Source of the DNA: Leptolyngbyaceae cyanobacterium
Lineage (GTDB): Bacteria > Cyanobacteriota > Cyanobacteriia > Cyanobacteriales > Aerosakkonemataceae
Reading direction: 5' to 3'
NCBI GenBank assembly: GCA_036703985.1
Contig: DATNQN010000133.1
Location: 17,783 to 81,782 of the forward strand
Length of the DNA stretch: 64,000 nt
Shown here in pieces: positions 8,532-17,803 of the stretch. Position 1 is the first letter of the stretch, and every line of letters begins with the position of its first letter. Both the position numbers and the translations under genes were made by a program. Under the pieces are notes generated by a model. It saw only the letters and a program-made list of their open reading frames with translations. It was not told the origin of the DNA and did not search any database.

Positions 8532-9026
8532 TTACCTGCACCCTAGAGAGTCACGAGTAGCAACGCCTGTTTGAGAATTTATGCCAGTTGCACGTTCGCA
8601 TAATTTGTTGATTTGTGCTCCAGTTAAAATGGCATTGCTAAAGTCGGCACCATCAATATTGGTATTTTCAAAGAGGGAACGTAGTAAAATAGAATCAACT
8701 AAAACAGCATCGCTCAAATCAGCACCAGAAAAGTTTGCTTGATCTGCGATCGCATTTGTCAAATCGGCAGAATGTAAATTAGCTTCTATCACTACAGATC
8801 CGCTGAAAACCGCTCCCCGCAAGTCAGCATTAGAAAAGTTGGTATTTTGCAGATTAGCATTGGAAAGCTCAGCTACAGGTAAACTCTGACCGGAAAAGTC
8901 TTTCCCTGACATTTTAGCATTGCTAAACGATAAAGGAGGAGCGTAATCAAGTGCTTGTGCTGGTAAAGTCCAGCAGCAGAGAATTAGCGCCAAGAAGAAA
9001 GCTGTCAGTCGTCCGAAAATCATCAT
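8532..9026 (-). CDS. pentapeptide-repeat protein with signal peptide (probably lumenal)
   Basis: 164 residues. A cleavable signal (FFLALILCCWTLPAQA, cut about residue 25) is followed by about 16 pentapeptide repeats A(D/N)LXX (for example SNADLRGAVF, SGADLSDAVL), which fold as a right-handed four-sided beta helix. The C-terminus has two Cys residues (LCERATGIN and SLGCR) that could form a disulfide, as in lumenal pentapeptide proteins of cyanobacteria. The function of these lumenal proteins is not established. Two ATG codons stand in tandem at 9026 and 9023. Confidence 0.88.
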   Translation of the reverse strand: MMIFGRLTAFFLALILCCWTLPAQALDYAPPLSFSNAKMSGKDFSGQSLPVAELSNANLQNTNFSNADLRGAVFSGSVVIEANLHSADLTNAIADQANFSGADLSDAVLVDSILLRSLFENTNIDGADFSNAILTGAQINKLCERATGINSQTGVATRDSLGCR

Positions 9027-9608
9027 AAAGAGGTTGATTTGCTCGCTTAAAACACTATTCTAGCTATCAACCTAAAACGGGACAAAAAGCATTTTTTAGG
9101 AATCACAATTCAGGAGCCACAATTCAAGAATCAGAACTCTCCGAGTCAGAATCTCACAATGATTGTACTTGCTGACTTCTCTTTTCCTGTAACCATTCCC
9201 GGCTGAGGTTGATAGCAACTATTCTTAGATTACTGCATTCGGTGACTAATTAAGCAGCTAAGCTGGAAATTTTCCGCCAAAAGCTGACTCTCGTGTCAAC
9301 ATCGGGCATTAAGTGCTGCTATGAGAAAATATCATGTAATTGCTTGCAGATATTTCAATTTGATTTGATTAATAAAATTGACAAGGGAAAAGCTTTAAAT
9401 AAAAGAGAGCTTTTTGATTGGGAAAATTTGACTAAATTTATCTCAGTTGAGCGACGTATTTCCTTACCCCTCGTAGGTTATAAAAATAGGTATTCAAAAG
9501 TATAACCAGAGAATAATGATATGAGGTTACTTAGTGACTAATCTAGTAAATAGATAAGCAAGAAATTGAATAAGATTTCTGAATTTCTGTAAGGAGGAAA
9601 ATCAACGC
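9027..9608. other. 582-bp intergenic region between divergent genes
   Basis: Divergent spacer between the pentapeptide gene and the peptidoglycan-binding-domain gene. It holds short CACAATTCAGGAGCCACAATTC-like direct repeats (9105-9160) and an AT-rich hairpin, AAAAGCT/AGCTTTT, at 9388-9414 that is followed by T residues. The 70-codon frame at 9293-9505 has a GTG start, no ribosome site and no recognisable domain, and was not called. No RNA gene was recognised. Confidence 0.6.
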
Positions 9609-10211
9609 ATGACTGACAAACTAGTCAAATCTAATCTTCTGCCTCTTGGCGTAATTTCTGCCCTTTCTGTAAGCGGACTGTTGTTTGGAAGTTTGGCAGC
9701 TAATGCTCAAGTAAATAATACTCCGCTGGATAATTCACCAAATCAAATAGATGGAACGGATCGAACACCTACTGATTTTAATCAGCCAGCAACTCAACCT
9801 AATCAGCCGCTCAATCAACCACAAAATCAGCCGTTAAATCAACCACTCAATCAGCCAGAGCCAAATATAACGCCTAGTACTCCCACTACACTAAGCCCTT
9901 TAAGTGAGTATTCTCCTAATCAAGCGCCTGTTCTAGGCATAGGTAGCCGAGGAGATGCAGTCAGAGACGTGCAAGCTTACTTAAGTCAACAAGGCTTGTA
10001 TAATGGCGCTGCTGACGGTGTTTATGGTTATCGGACGCAGGAAGCAGTCAGACAATTCCAGCGATCGCAAAATCTGTCGGCAGATGGTGTTATTGGCCCA
10101 CAAACTTGGGGTGCGATGACTTCTCCATCAGGCGGAACGATGACTTCCCCACAGGGAGGCGCGATGACTTCTCCACAGGGAGGAATGATGACTTCTCCAC
10201 AAGCTCCATAA
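9609..10211 (+). CDS. secreted protein with NQP repeats and one peptidoglycan-binding domain
   Basis: 200 residues preceded by a strong ribosome binding site (AAGGAGG, 11 bases before the ATG). A signal peptide (LLPLGVISALSVSGLLFGSLAANA) is followed by a low-complexity Asn-Gln-Pro linker with repeated NQPLNQP units at about residues 60-83. One PG_binding_1 domain follows at about residues 110-172 (GSRGDAVRDVQAYL...GADGVYGYRTQEAVRQFQ...DGVIGPQTWG). The tail has four near-identical MTSPQGG units. There is no catalytic domain. It probably sits in the periplasm on peptidoglycan. The tandem units at both ends are likely to vary in number between strains. Confidence 0.88.
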   Translation: MTDKLVKSNLLPLGVISALSVSGLLFGSLAANAQVNNTPLDNSPNQIDGTDRTPTDFNQPATQPNQPLNQPQNQPLNQPLNQPEPNITPSTPTTLSPLSEYSPNQAPVLGIGSRGDAVRDVQAYLSQQGLYNGAADGVYGYRTQEAVRQFQRSQNLSADGVIGPQTWGAMTSPSGGTMTSPQGGAMTSPQGGMMTSPQAP

Positions 10212-10365
10212 AACTAAAGAATGATTAATTAATAGTCAGGAGTCAATTTAGATTGACTCCTGACTATTTGTTATGGAAATATCATTTAATCTTAGATTTT
10301 TAGATTTTGGCTTTTGAATAAGTTTATACTCATTTGAAGAGCCTATTGTTTACTGATTTATCTAT

Positions 10366-11229
10366 ATGAGTCGCCTCAGTACATTAGAACAAGTAAACGG
10401 TAGCCATAATAAAGCATTAGAATGCCGACCTGATGACTACCGCTCTTGGTATAGGCGGGGCAATGCGTTTCTTGCTTTACACCGCTACCATGATGCTATA
10501 GCTAGTTACGAAAAAGCTATTCAGTGCAAGTCAGATGATTTCCGTGCTTGGTATCAACTGGGAAATGCGCTAGATGAATTGGGCGATTACGAGGATGCGA
10601 TCGCAAGTTACGATCGAGCTTTAAAGTATAATCGCTTAGACTATTGGATCTGGTATTGGCGGGGTCATACCCTGCGAAAAGTGGAACGCTATCAAGAGGC
10701 TGTTGATAGTTATGACGAAGCGCTGAAGTTACAACCAAATGATTACTGGGCAGTTTATCATAAAGGTCATGCCCTGAGAGGTTTGCAACGTTATGAAGAA
10801 GCGCTGGATTGTTACGAACAAGCTTTGAATTTGCGATCGAAGGATTATTGGGCTTGGTATTGGCGGGGCGATACTCTACGTTTGATGGGTCGCGATCGAG
10901 AAGCCATTAGCTGCTACAATAAGGCGCTAAGGCTAAAACCAAGGGATTTTTGGACTTGGTATCGTCGCGGCGATGCGTTGCGTTGTTTGGGTAGATTTCA
11001 AAATGCGATCGCCAGCTATAGGAAAGCCTTAGACCTTAACTCGGATAACCCAGATGTTTGGTTTAATCAGGCTTGTTGTTATGCAATGCTAATTAAGGTT
11101 GATGAAGCTGTAGAAAGTTTGCAAGAAGCGATCGACCTAGAACCAACCAAATATCTCAACCTAGCGGAAACTAGCTCCTATTTTAATCGAATTCGCGGCG
11201 ATCGGCGGTTTGAGTCTTTGTTTAAATAG
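10366..11229 (+). CDS. tetratricopeptide-repeat protein
   Basis: 287 residues made almost wholly of TPR units with a 34-residue period. Seven units are visible, most with the core W.W..RG..L..L.RY.EAI..Y..AL.....D. The motif WYRRG/WYWRG at the start of each unit is aromatic-rich, as often seen in cyanobacterial TPR proteins. No signal peptide, no membrane segment and no enzymatic domain, so it is a protein-protein scaffold. The partner is not evident. Confidence 0.9.
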   Translation: MSRLSTLEQVNGSHNKALECRPDDYRSWYRRGNAFLALHRYHDAIASYEKAIQCKSDDFRAWYQLGNALDELGDYEDAIASYDRALKYNRLDYWIWYWRGHTLRKVERYQEAVDSYDEALKLQPNDYWAVYHKGHALRGLQRYEEALDCYEQALNLRSKDYWAWYWRGDTLRLMGRDREAISCYNKALRLKPRDFWTWYRRGDALRCLGRFQNAIASYRKALDLNSDNPDVWFNQACCYAMLIKVDEAVESLQEAIDLEPTKYLNLAETSSYFNRIRGDRRFESLFK

Positions 11230-11236
11230 GTGACCA

Positions 11237-11372
11237 TTTTTTGAATTCAAAATTCAAAATTCAAAATTCAAAATTAAGAAGAAATAAAAATTTTTAATTG
11301 ATTAATTCTGGGTACAAGCCCCCACTGATTGTAATTTTGAATTAATAATTTTGAATTTTGAATTGATTTGAC
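11237..11372. repeat. AATTCAAAATTCAAAATT repeat with inverted copy
   Basis: Four copies of AATTCAAA at 11241-11276, and the inverted form AATTTTGAATT in three copies at 11333-11365. The two arms could pair into a long AT-rich hairpin after the TPR gene. Low-complexity dispersed repeat. Confidence 0.7.
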
Positions 11373-11476
11373 AGGGACAGGGGAAAACGGAAAGGGAAAG
11401 ATGATAGTTGAATTTTTAAACTTCATCCTTTATCCTTCCTCATTCCCAATTTTCATCAATTAGGAGTTAATTAACG

Positions 11477-12463
11477 ATGCCGATTATTCGCGTCCCAAAA
11501 ATTTGGGAAATTCCAGAAAGAGAAGTTACGCCAGAAACAGTTTTTTTCAATCGGCGTCGTTTCCTGAAAACATTAATGGGGGCGAGTGTGGGCGCTAGTA
11601 TTTTACCGATACTCGGCTGTCAGCAATCATCGGAAGGAAAGATAGAATTAGCAAAAACATTGGATTTGCCCAAGTTAAATTTTCAAGGCAATCCAGCTTT
11701 TGCCGAAGTCGATCGACCGATTACAACTGAAACTTTAGCTGGCAAATATAATAACTATTACGAATTTGGTAGCGGTAAATCGATTTGGCAAGCCGCCCAA
11801 GCTTTACCTCTTGAAAATTGGAAAGTTGAAGTAACTGGTTTAGTTAAAAATCCTCGCACTTACGATTTAGATGATTTGCAGAAAAAGTTTCCTTTAGAAG
11901 AAAGAGTTTATCGTTTTCGCTGCGTGGAAGCTTGGTCGATGGTCATTCCTTGGATTGGCTTTCCGATGCGGGAATTAATGGCGGCGGTAGAACCTACTTC
12001 TCAAGCTAAATTTGTCCGATTCACGTCTTATTACAATCCTAAAATTACTGTAGGCCCTGCGTGGACGTTGGGTAGAAAATTACCTTGGCCTTATACGGAA
12101 GGTTTACGCTTAGATGAAATGGCGAATGAATTGGCGTTTTTTGCGGTGGGAGTTTACAGTCATTCGTTGCCAAAACAGCACGGTGCGCCTTTGCGAGAGG
12201 TGATTCCTTGGAAATATGGGTTTAAGGGTGCGAAGTCGATCGCGAAAATTGAGTTTGTGGATAAACAACCTGCCACTTTTTGGAATACTCTCGTGCCAAA
12301 TGAGTATGATTTTATAGCTAACGTCAATCCTAAAAAACCCCATCCTCGCTGGTCGCAAGCTACAGAAAAGTTTGTTGGTAATGGAGAGACTTTTAGTTGG
12401 GAAAAACGAGCCACATTGCCATATAACGGTTATGGGGAATATGTGGCTCGTTTGTATGCTTAA
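11477..12463 (+). CDS. msrP: protein-methionine-sulfoxide reductase catalytic subunit MsrP (YedY-type molybdoenzyme)
   Basis: 328 residues. A Tat signal (NRRRFLKTLMGASVGASILP) at about residues 26-45 is followed by a sulfite-oxidase-type molybdopterin domain. The molybdenum-ligand Cys lies in YRFRCVEAWSMVIPW (about residue 152), and the region HGAPLREVIPWKYGFKGAKS is typical of MsrP/YedY. The enzyme repairs oxidised methionines in periplasmic proteins, with electrons from the haem membrane protein MsrQ. No MsrQ gene lies beside it. The ATG is preceded by AGGAGTTAATTAACG. Confidence 0.93.
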   Translation: MPIIRVPKIWEIPEREVTPETVFFNRRRFLKTLMGASVGASILPILGCQQSSEGKIELAKTLDLPKLNFQGNPAFAEVDRPITTETLAGKYNNYYEFGSGKSIWQAAQALPLENWKVEVTGLVKNPRTYDLDDLQKKFPLEERVYRFRCVEAWSMVIPWIGFPMRELMAAVEPTSQAKFVRFTSYYNPKITVGPAWTLGRKLPWPYTEGLRLDEMANELAFFAVGVYSHSLPKQHGAPLREVIPWKYGFKGAKSIAKIEFVDKQPATFWNTLVPNEYDFIANVNPKKPHPRWSQATEKFVGNGETFSWEKRATLPYNGYGEYVARLYA

Positions 12464-12524
12464 TTGGGAAGTTGGCAAATCGCAAAGGAAATTTTGAGCT
12501 AATTATGAACTCGCCCTGTTTCAG

Positions 12525-12899
12525 TTAAGCCGATCGCGATCGCGTTTCTCGGTCAGAAGGAGAGATTTTTCCAACATCTGCTGGATCTAGCTGTTCTTTG
12601 GCGATCGCGATTAGTTCCTCGACAGTATAAGGTCTGCCAGCTGACTCTGACCAGGTAAATGGCGCTAAGTAGGCTAAATCCTCAGCCTTTGGTTTGACCA
12701 CAGATGCGGTTTCCAAGCGCCACAGCTTGTTTTTACCCATTACTTGCTTGTCCCAGTGCTGGTTGATCGCTTCCACAAAGTCATCCAACGACAAGCCGTG
12801 TCCTTCGTCTTGGCGCATTCTGGCATTTAGCAGAAGTTCCCCAAGCCGATACCTACCGTCTCTGGTAAATCCTTGCGCCTGTTTTCTGTAAATTGGCAC
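12525..12899 (-). CDS. uncharacterised protein with helix-turn-helix-like N-terminal half
   Basis: A 124-residue protein with a GTG start at 12899. The segment GLSLDDFVEAINQHW...MGKNKLWRLETA..VKPKAEDLAYLAPFT has the spacing of an XRE-like helix-turn-helix (helix, turn, recognition helix ending in W.LE, then a helix about 10 residues later). It is followed by YTVEELIAIAKEQL. It lies 141 bp from, and divergent to, the uncharacterised gene at 13041, which it may regulate. This is a weak, pattern-only reading; no family was recognised with certainty. Confidence 0.55.
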   Translation of the reverse strand: MPIYRKQAQGFTRDGRYRLGELLLNARMRQDEGHGLSLDDFVEAINQHWDKQVMGKNKLWRLETASVVKPKAEDLAYLAPFTWSESAGRPYTVEELIAIAKEQLDPADVGKISPSDRETRSRSA

Positions 12900-13040
12900 A
12901 GCGATAGTCTGTCACTCTTATTTAATCCATCTTCATTTCAATATAGATCGTAATTCTTCAGAATTTTGTTTGAAACATTGTTTGAAAAATGCTAATCTGT
13001 TCTCAGTGGTAAAAGTCACGCGCCAGTGAGGAAAGAAATC

Positions 13041-13628
13041 ATGACTAAGCGGTTAACAGAATTCCTCAATCCAAAAAGCCTTCAAATCCAGCTTTCCGAC
13101 ATTGCCAAGGGAATAGGGAAGCCAACAGATCAACTCAGCTTGCCGAAAAAAGCGACGGAAGACCCCGACAGTTGGAAATGGCCGGAAATATTTTTGGTGG
13201 CAGTTGAGGGGGAAGGAGGGCGTTTTTGCAGCTATCGGATGTTGGAGTGTTGGCTGTTGGCGGTGATTGAGTTGCTGACGAATTGCACTGATTGGGAACG
13301 CTTAGAGGAATTGATTGCTGTTACCGAGGCGGAATTGAAAAGTTATTGTTACCCGCCAACGCACAAAGAACAATTGCAACAAGTTTTGGTGCAACAAAAA
13401 GCGCGTTTGGCAGATTTGAAAGCCAAAGCAAGTGGATTAATGAAAGCTTGGGATTGGGCGAAAGGATGGGAAAGGATTTTAAGGAATTGCGCTAATGAGA
13501 AGTCGTTAAATATAGCAGTAGAGTTATTTAGAATGCAGAAGTTATTGTTTGCTGAATATCCCGATGTAGTTGAGTCAGTGCGGCAAATTGGCAGACAGCA
13601 GCGAGTGTGTTTGCAGGGTGTTGGGTGA
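13041..13628 (+). CDS. uncharacterised protein
   Basis: 195 residues from the ATG at 13041 (an in-frame GTG at 13026 is less likely). The protein is soluble, Trp/Leu-rich and mostly helical, with a charged helix-forming region at about residues 90-140 (LEELIAVTEAELK, LQQVLVQQKARLADLKAKA). It has no signal, membrane segment or known motif. The segment KWPEIFLVAVEGEGGRFCSYRMLECWLLAVIELL may be the hydrophobic core. It is divergent to the HTH-like gene at 12525-12899. Function unknown. Confidence 0.6.
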   Translation: MTKRLTEFLNPKSLQIQLSDIAKGIGKPTDQLSLPKKATEDPDSWKWPEIFLVAVEGEGGRFCSYRMLECWLLAVIELLTNCTDWERLEELIAVTEAELKSYCYPPTHKEQLQQVLVQQKARLADLKAKASGLMKAWDWAKGWERILRNCANEKSLNIAVELFRMQKLLFAEYPDVVESVRQIGRQQRVCLQGVG

Positions 13629-13796
13629 GGAGTTGAGTTTGCGATCGCATTTCAGCCAAAAAATTTGATAATAAAATTTTATCTCGTTGGATTAAAAAAT
13701 AATTCAAATTTTGATAAAATCAGTACAAATGTTGTTCTCAAACGTTGATTCAAAATATAATTAATTAAGAACTAAGGAAGAATTATAAGTAATACT

Positions 13797-14018
13797 ATGA
13801 AAACTCAATTAGTTAAGCTAACCTACGAAATTGAACTTCAACCAGGAGAAAAGTTAACTCTCCCTGCATCTTTAGTAGAAAGTATAGGTGCTGGAAACTG
13901 GATTATCACTATCCAACCAAAGCAAACAGAACCTCCGATTACTCGCAGCCATGATGCTTTTTTAAGAGGTTACGCACCAGAAGACGAAGGACTTTATGAC
14001 GACTATCCAACCGGGTGA
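13797..14018 (+). CDS. antitoxin of a PemK/MazF-type toxin-antitoxin pair
   Basis: 73 residues, directly upstream of and overlapping the toxin gene by 23 bp, as usual in type II systems. The N-terminal half (VKLTYEIELQPGEKLTLPASLVESIG) looks like a small beta-strand DNA-binding module. The acidic C-terminus (FLRGYAPEDEGLYDDYPTG) is the kind of flexible tail that wraps and blocks the toxin. Identification rests mainly on position and size. Confidence 0.75.
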   Translation: MKTQLVKLTYEIELQPGEKLTLPASLVESIGAGNWIITIQPKQTEPPITRSHDAFLRGYAPEDEGLYDDYPTG

Positions 14019-14325
14019 GTTTTGGCTGGCAGATATTCCCTTCACAAGTGGCGCTGGGTCTAAAAAGCGCCCCGTACTTATACTTTGGTTAGATGGTGAT
14101 GATATTGTAGCGGCAGCAGTTACATCTGCTAAACCGCGCACGCAAACTGATATAGTTCTTAATGATTGGTCAACCAGTGGTTTGCGTGTTGCTTCCACCG
14201 TGCGTCTGTCTCGACTCGACTGTTTGGAAAAGTCCTTGTTGTTAGTAAAAATTGGTCAGCTTTCTGAAAGAGATGCACAGCAATTAAAAGAGGTATGGAA
14301 TATGTATGTTAAACCTCAATTTTAA
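13996..14325 (+). CDS. PemK/MazF-like mRNA interferase toxin
   Basis: 109 residues with the PemK/MazF fold signature: IQPGEFWLADIPFTSGAGSK-KRPVLIL at the N-terminus (strand 1 with the conserved substrate loop), AAAVTSAKPRTQTDIVL in the middle and ASTVRLSRLDCLEKSLLLVKIGQLS with the second conserved strand. Family members cut RNA in the cytosol. Its start overlaps the antitoxin gene, so translation is probably coupled. It appears intact in length. Confidence 0.88.
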   Translation: MTTIQPGEFWLADIPFTSGAGSKKRPVLILWLDGDDIVAAAVTSAKPRTQTDIVLNDWSTSGLRVASTVRLSRLDCLEKSLLLVKIGQLSERDAQQLKEVWNMYVKPQF

Positions 14326-14470
14326 GCATCATCTTCAATTTGAATAGGATTTGAGAAATTCTATATAATCATCTATCTTAAGACAGATATTTGCGAGAGA
14401 TTTTCTTTCCTACTTGCGTGACAAAATAAGTAGTATAAAATTCATGCTAACGGGGATTGGGCTCTCTCGC

Positions 14471-15100
14471 ATGGCTGCCGATCTAATTAAACCAAAACAA
14501 AAGTTTCTACTGACCGATATCAGTTGGGACGCTTACGAAAATATACTGAAAACTCTGGGTAATCGTTCGATTCGGATTACCTACGATCGCGGCAATTTAG
14601 AGTTAATCAGTCCATCCTATCGCCATCAGCGCTACAAGACATTAATCGGACGTTTTATCAACATCATAGCGGAAGAAAAAGAAATTCCTTTGATTAATTG
14701 CGGTTCGGCTACTTTTAAACGTCAGGATGTGGAAAGAGGTTTAGAACCTGATGAATGTTACTATATCCAAAATGCTCCTGCGGTCTTGGGTAAGTCGGAA
14801 ATCGATCTCAGGTGCGATCCTCCCCCGGATTTGGCGATCGAAATTGCGATCGGCGGTAGTTCCCTCAATCGAATAGCCATTTATACTGCACTTGGTATTC
14901 CGGAAGTTTGGTGCTATGACGGTATCACGATGAAAGTTCACATCCTGGGAGAAACAGAGGATAAACTACCAAAGCAAAAGCTTTCCTTTCCATTTTTATC
15001 GATGCCTGAGTTGATGCAGTTTCTTAGGCAAGCAGAAGTAGTCGATGATACCACTCTGTTTAAGTCGTTCCGGGAGTGGGTGAGAAAGGGATTTCGTTAG
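14471..15100 (+). CDS. Uma2 family endonuclease (DUF820)
   Basis: 209 residues from the ATG at 14471; ATG 14444 and TTG 14414 are in-frame alternatives. Conserved features of the family: ISWDAYENIL, ITYDRGNLELISPSYRHQ, GLEPDECYYI and the PD-(D/E)XK core PPDLAIEIAI followed by EVWCYDG. Uma2 proteins are very numerous in cyanobacteria and no general function is established. It follows the toxin-antitoxin pair, and a G-rich minisatellite follows it. Confidence 0.88.
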   Translation: MAADLIKPKQKFLLTDISWDAYENILKTLGNRSIRITYDRGNLELISPSYRHQRYKTLIGRFINIIAEEKEIPLINCGSATFKRQDVERGLEPDECYYIQNAPAVLGKSEIDLRCDPPPDLAIEIAIGGSSLNRIAIYTALGIPEVWCYDGITMKVHILGETEDKLPKQKLSFPFLSMPELMQFLRQAEVVDDTTLFKSFREWVRKGFR

Positions 15101-15102
15101 GA

Positions 15103-15200
15103 GAATAGGGGGATGGGGAGATGGGGGGATGGGGAGATGGGGAGATGGGGAGAAAAACAAAAATCAATTTTCATCCTTCATCCTTCATCCTTCGTCTGCG
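15103..15200. repeat. GGGGAGATGGGGGGAT minisatellite and TTCATCC repeats
   Basis: Six units of ATGGGG(A/G)G at 15110-15155, then TTCATCCTTCATCCTTCATCC. The G-rich unit recurs at 43621-43660 and, in reverse complement, inside purK at 7048-7098. G-runs this dense could form quadruplexes. Confidence 0.8.
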
Positions 15201-15240
15201 TCAGACTAGATAAAATAACGGGATATCAAACAAAGAAGCT

Positions 15241-16764
15241 ATGCAGACTCTAGAAAAAACTAATCCGAAACTGACTGAGTTAAAAAAACGCCTTACGGAA
15301 ATTAACGATATCGAATCTGCGGCGGCGGTGCTGTACTGGGATCAAGCAACTTATATGCCTCCCGGTGGTGCTGGTGCTAGGGGTCGTCAGTTGGCGACTC
15401 TCAGACAAATCGCGCACCAGAAGTTTACAGATGATGCAATTGGGGAATTATTGGCGGATTTGCGTTCTTATGAAGAAAGTTTGCCTTATGATTCTGATGA
15501 AGCTAGTTTAATTCGAGTGACGCGCCAAAAGTACGATCGCGCGGTGCGAGTTCCGGCAGAATTTCTGGCTAAATTCTCTCTTCATCGTACAGAATCTTAC
15601 GGTGCATGGGCAAAAGCGCGACCGGAAAATAATTTTGCCGCCGTGCAACCTTATTTGGAAAAAACCTTAGAATTTAGCCGGGAAATGGCTAACTTTTTTC
15701 CCGGTTACGATCATATCGCCGATCCGCTGATTGATGGTAGCGACTATGGGATGAAAGCTGCCAATTTGCGATCGCTTTTTGCCGAATTGCGACAACAACT
15801 CATCCCCATTGTAGAGGCAATTACCTCTCAACCACCCGTCGATGATTCATGTTTGCGACAACATTTTTCAGAAACAGCACAACTTGCTTTTAGTCAAAAA
15901 GTAATCGAACAACTCGGTTATGATTTACATCGCGGACGGCAAGATAAAACATTACATCCGTTCATGACCAGCTTTTCAATTAGCGATGTTCGGATTACCA
16001 CTCGCGTTTACGAAAATCATCTCGGTCAAGCATTATTTAGCGCCATTCACGAAACCGGTCATGCCATGTACGAACAAGGCATTAATCCAGAATATGAAGG
16101 AACACCATTAGCAGATGGTACTTCTTCTGGCGTTCACGAAAGTCAATCTCGTTTGTGGGAAAATTTAATCGGTCGCAGTCGAGGATTTTGGCAAGTTTTC
16201 TATCCCACTTTGCAAAACTTCTTCCCAAATCAATTAAGTGAAGTTCCCCTAGAAACATTTTATCGAGCAATTAATAAGGTTGAGCGTTCCTTAATTCGCA
16301 CCGATGCTGATGAAGTAACCTACAATCTTCACATCATGATTCGATTTGATTTAGAATTAGCAATGCTAGAAGGAAAACTAGCAGTACGCGACCTCCCAGA
16401 AGCTTGGAACGAACGCTATCGTTCTGATTTAGGAATTATTCCTCCCAACGATAAGGAAGGAGTAATGCAAGACGTACATTGGTACACCGGAATTATTGGC
16501 GGAATGTTCCAAGGTTATACTTTGGGAAATATAATGAACGCTCAATTTTTCGAGGCAGCACTAAAAGCACATCCAGAAATTCCCCAACAAATAGAACAAG
16601 GAAATTTCCATACATTACATAATTGGTTGGCAGAAAATATCTATCGACATGGGAAAAAATATACTGCACCAGAGTTATTAGAAAAGGTAACTGGTCAATC
16701 GTTAAGTATTGAGCCTTTTATCCGTTATATCCAGCAAAAATACGGAGAAATTTACGCTCTTTAA
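15241..16764 (+). CDS. M32 family metallo-carboxypeptidase
   Basis: 507 residues, the usual length of Taq/Pfu-type carboxypeptidases. The zinc motif HETGH is in SAIHETGHAMYEQG at about residue 270, and the third ligand Glu is expected in the following SGVHESQSRLWEN block. Other family blocks: DQATYMPPGGA near the N-terminus, HPFMTSFSISDVRITTR before the zinc site, and YNLHIMIRFDLELAM and GYTLGNIMNAQFF after it. It is a cytosolic enzyme that removes C-terminal residues from peptides. Single gene. Confidence 0.94.
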   Translation: MQTLEKTNPKLTELKKRLTEINDIESAAAVLYWDQATYMPPGGAGARGRQLATLRQIAHQKFTDDAIGELLADLRSYEESLPYDSDEASLIRVTRQKYDRAVRVPAEFLAKFSLHRTESYGAWAKARPENNFAAVQPYLEKTLEFSREMANFFPGYDHIADPLIDGSDYGMKAANLRSLFAELRQQLIPIVEAITSQPPVDDSCLRQHFSETAQLAFSQKVIEQLGYDLHRGRQDKTLHPFMTSFSISDVRITTRVYENHLGQALFSAIHETGHAMYEQGINPEYEGTPLADGTSSGVHESQSRLWENLIGRSRGFWQVFYPTLQNFFPNQLSEVPLETFYRAINKVERSLIRTDADEVTYNLHIMIRFDLELAMLEGKLAVRDLPEAWNERYRSDLGIIPPNDKEGVMQDVHWYTGIIGGMFQGYTLGNIMNAQFFEAALKAHPEIPQQIEQGNFHTLHNWLAENIYRHGKKYTAPELLEKVTGQSLSIEPFIRYIQQKYGEIYAL

Positions 16765-16837
16765 ATTGATTGGTGATAGGGGAATATTTGCTAGAGTTGG
16801 GCTGTTTTTTGCTCAGATTTAAAATGAGGTAAACTCC

Positions 16838-16866
16838 AAACCCGGTTTCTTCAAAAAACCGGGTTT
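16838..16866. repeat. AAACCCGG/CCGGGTTT inverted repeat
   Basis: 8-bp perfect arms with a 13-base loop between two convergent genes. A T-run follows on neither strand in the usual place, so it is listed as a repeat. Related elements occur at 7538-7555. It may still act as a terminator. Confidence 0.6.
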
Positions 16867-16922
16867 CTAACCTAATATTTAACGCAAGAGAAAGTCCTGT
16901 AGAAGATAACCACTACCTTCTA

Positions 16923-17651
16923 CTACTCTTCTGGCTCAATTCCAGCAGCGCGAAGTTGGGCAGCTAATCGTTCAGCCCGTTGGTGCTCTTGTTCAGCCCG
17001 AAGACGTTCCTGCTCCACTCGTTCTGCGCCCCATAACAGTAAATTATCCTGTTCATCCCACCAGCGCAACCAATAGCCTTGGCGATTTTCCCGATTTCCC
17101 TGCCATACACCCAAAAAAAGCTGCATTTCCGGTATCCAAAAGCGTCCTTGTTCGTTAGCAGATTCCAAGCGATACCGTTTTGTATCGCCGAAACGATACA
17201 ATTCTAAGATACCTGTCTCTAGATCGAAAATGCCATAATTCGGTACTTGCAAAATCTGTTCGTAAAAGAAGAATTTTCCAGGCGGATAAGTTTCTTTTAC
17301 TGAATATTCTCCCCCCTCTGTATCTGACAAAAACTCCAGCACTAGCGCCGGAATTTCCCCCTGAAGTCGAGGGGTATAGCTGCGAACAACTTGCGATCGA
17401 TCGACTGTAATATGAGGAATATATGCCCAATCAGGAGCTTTGACAACTATCTTGCCATTAACAGTGGCACAAATGCCATAATTTGTAGGGGTAAGGGCAG
17501 TTTCCTGTAGTCTTCCAGCTAATTGTAAGCTTTCAGTTAAAGCGGCAGCGAGTGCAGGTTGATTGATATTATCTATAGGATAATTACGCAGCACAAAATC
17601 ATCGGGTAACTTTTCCCAAGTAATGTTGTAAGTGGGGGAGATAGCTAACAT
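16923..17651 (-). CDS. Uma2 family endonuclease (DUF820) with C-terminal coiled coil
   Basis: 242 residues. The family core is present: ITVDRSQVVRSYTPRLQGEIPALVLEFLSDTEGGEYS contains the Asp/Glu catalytic positions, then QVPNYGIFDLETGILELYRF and WIPEMQLFLGVWQG. The C-terminus ends in a charged heptad-like stretch (VEQERLRAEQEHQRAERLAAQLRA), as in many cyanobacterial members of this subfamily. It differs from the shorter Uma2 protein at 14471-15100. Function not established. Confidence 0.88.
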   Translation of the reverse strand: MLAISPTYNITWEKLPDDFVLRNYPIDNINQPALAAALTESLQLAGRLQETALTPTNYGICATVNGKIVVKAPDWAYIPHITVDRSQVVRSYTPRLQGEIPALVLEFLSDTEGGEYSVKETYPPGKFFFYEQILQVPNYGIFDLETGILELYRFGDTKRYRLESANEQGRFWIPEMQLFLGVWQGNRENRQGYWLRWWDEQDNLLLWGAERVEQERLRAEQEHQRAERLAAQLRAAGIEPEE

Positions 17652-17803
17652 GATGATTTCTGTATGAGGAGTAAATAATGTTGATTATTTTATCATAGTT
17701 TTATAACCCGATCGTATCTAGGAAGCGCGTAAGAACTCTTTTTTAGGGTTTGATGTGTTTCACAACTTCAACCTAGAGTTGTATGATATATTTCGTATAA
17801 TTT

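Noticed and set aside
9293..9505. 70-codon frame with GTG start
   Set aside because: No ribosome site, AT-rich intergenic composition, no recognisable motif.
12110..12478. Minus-strand frames under msrP
   Set aside because: Shadow frames of a well-supported gene.
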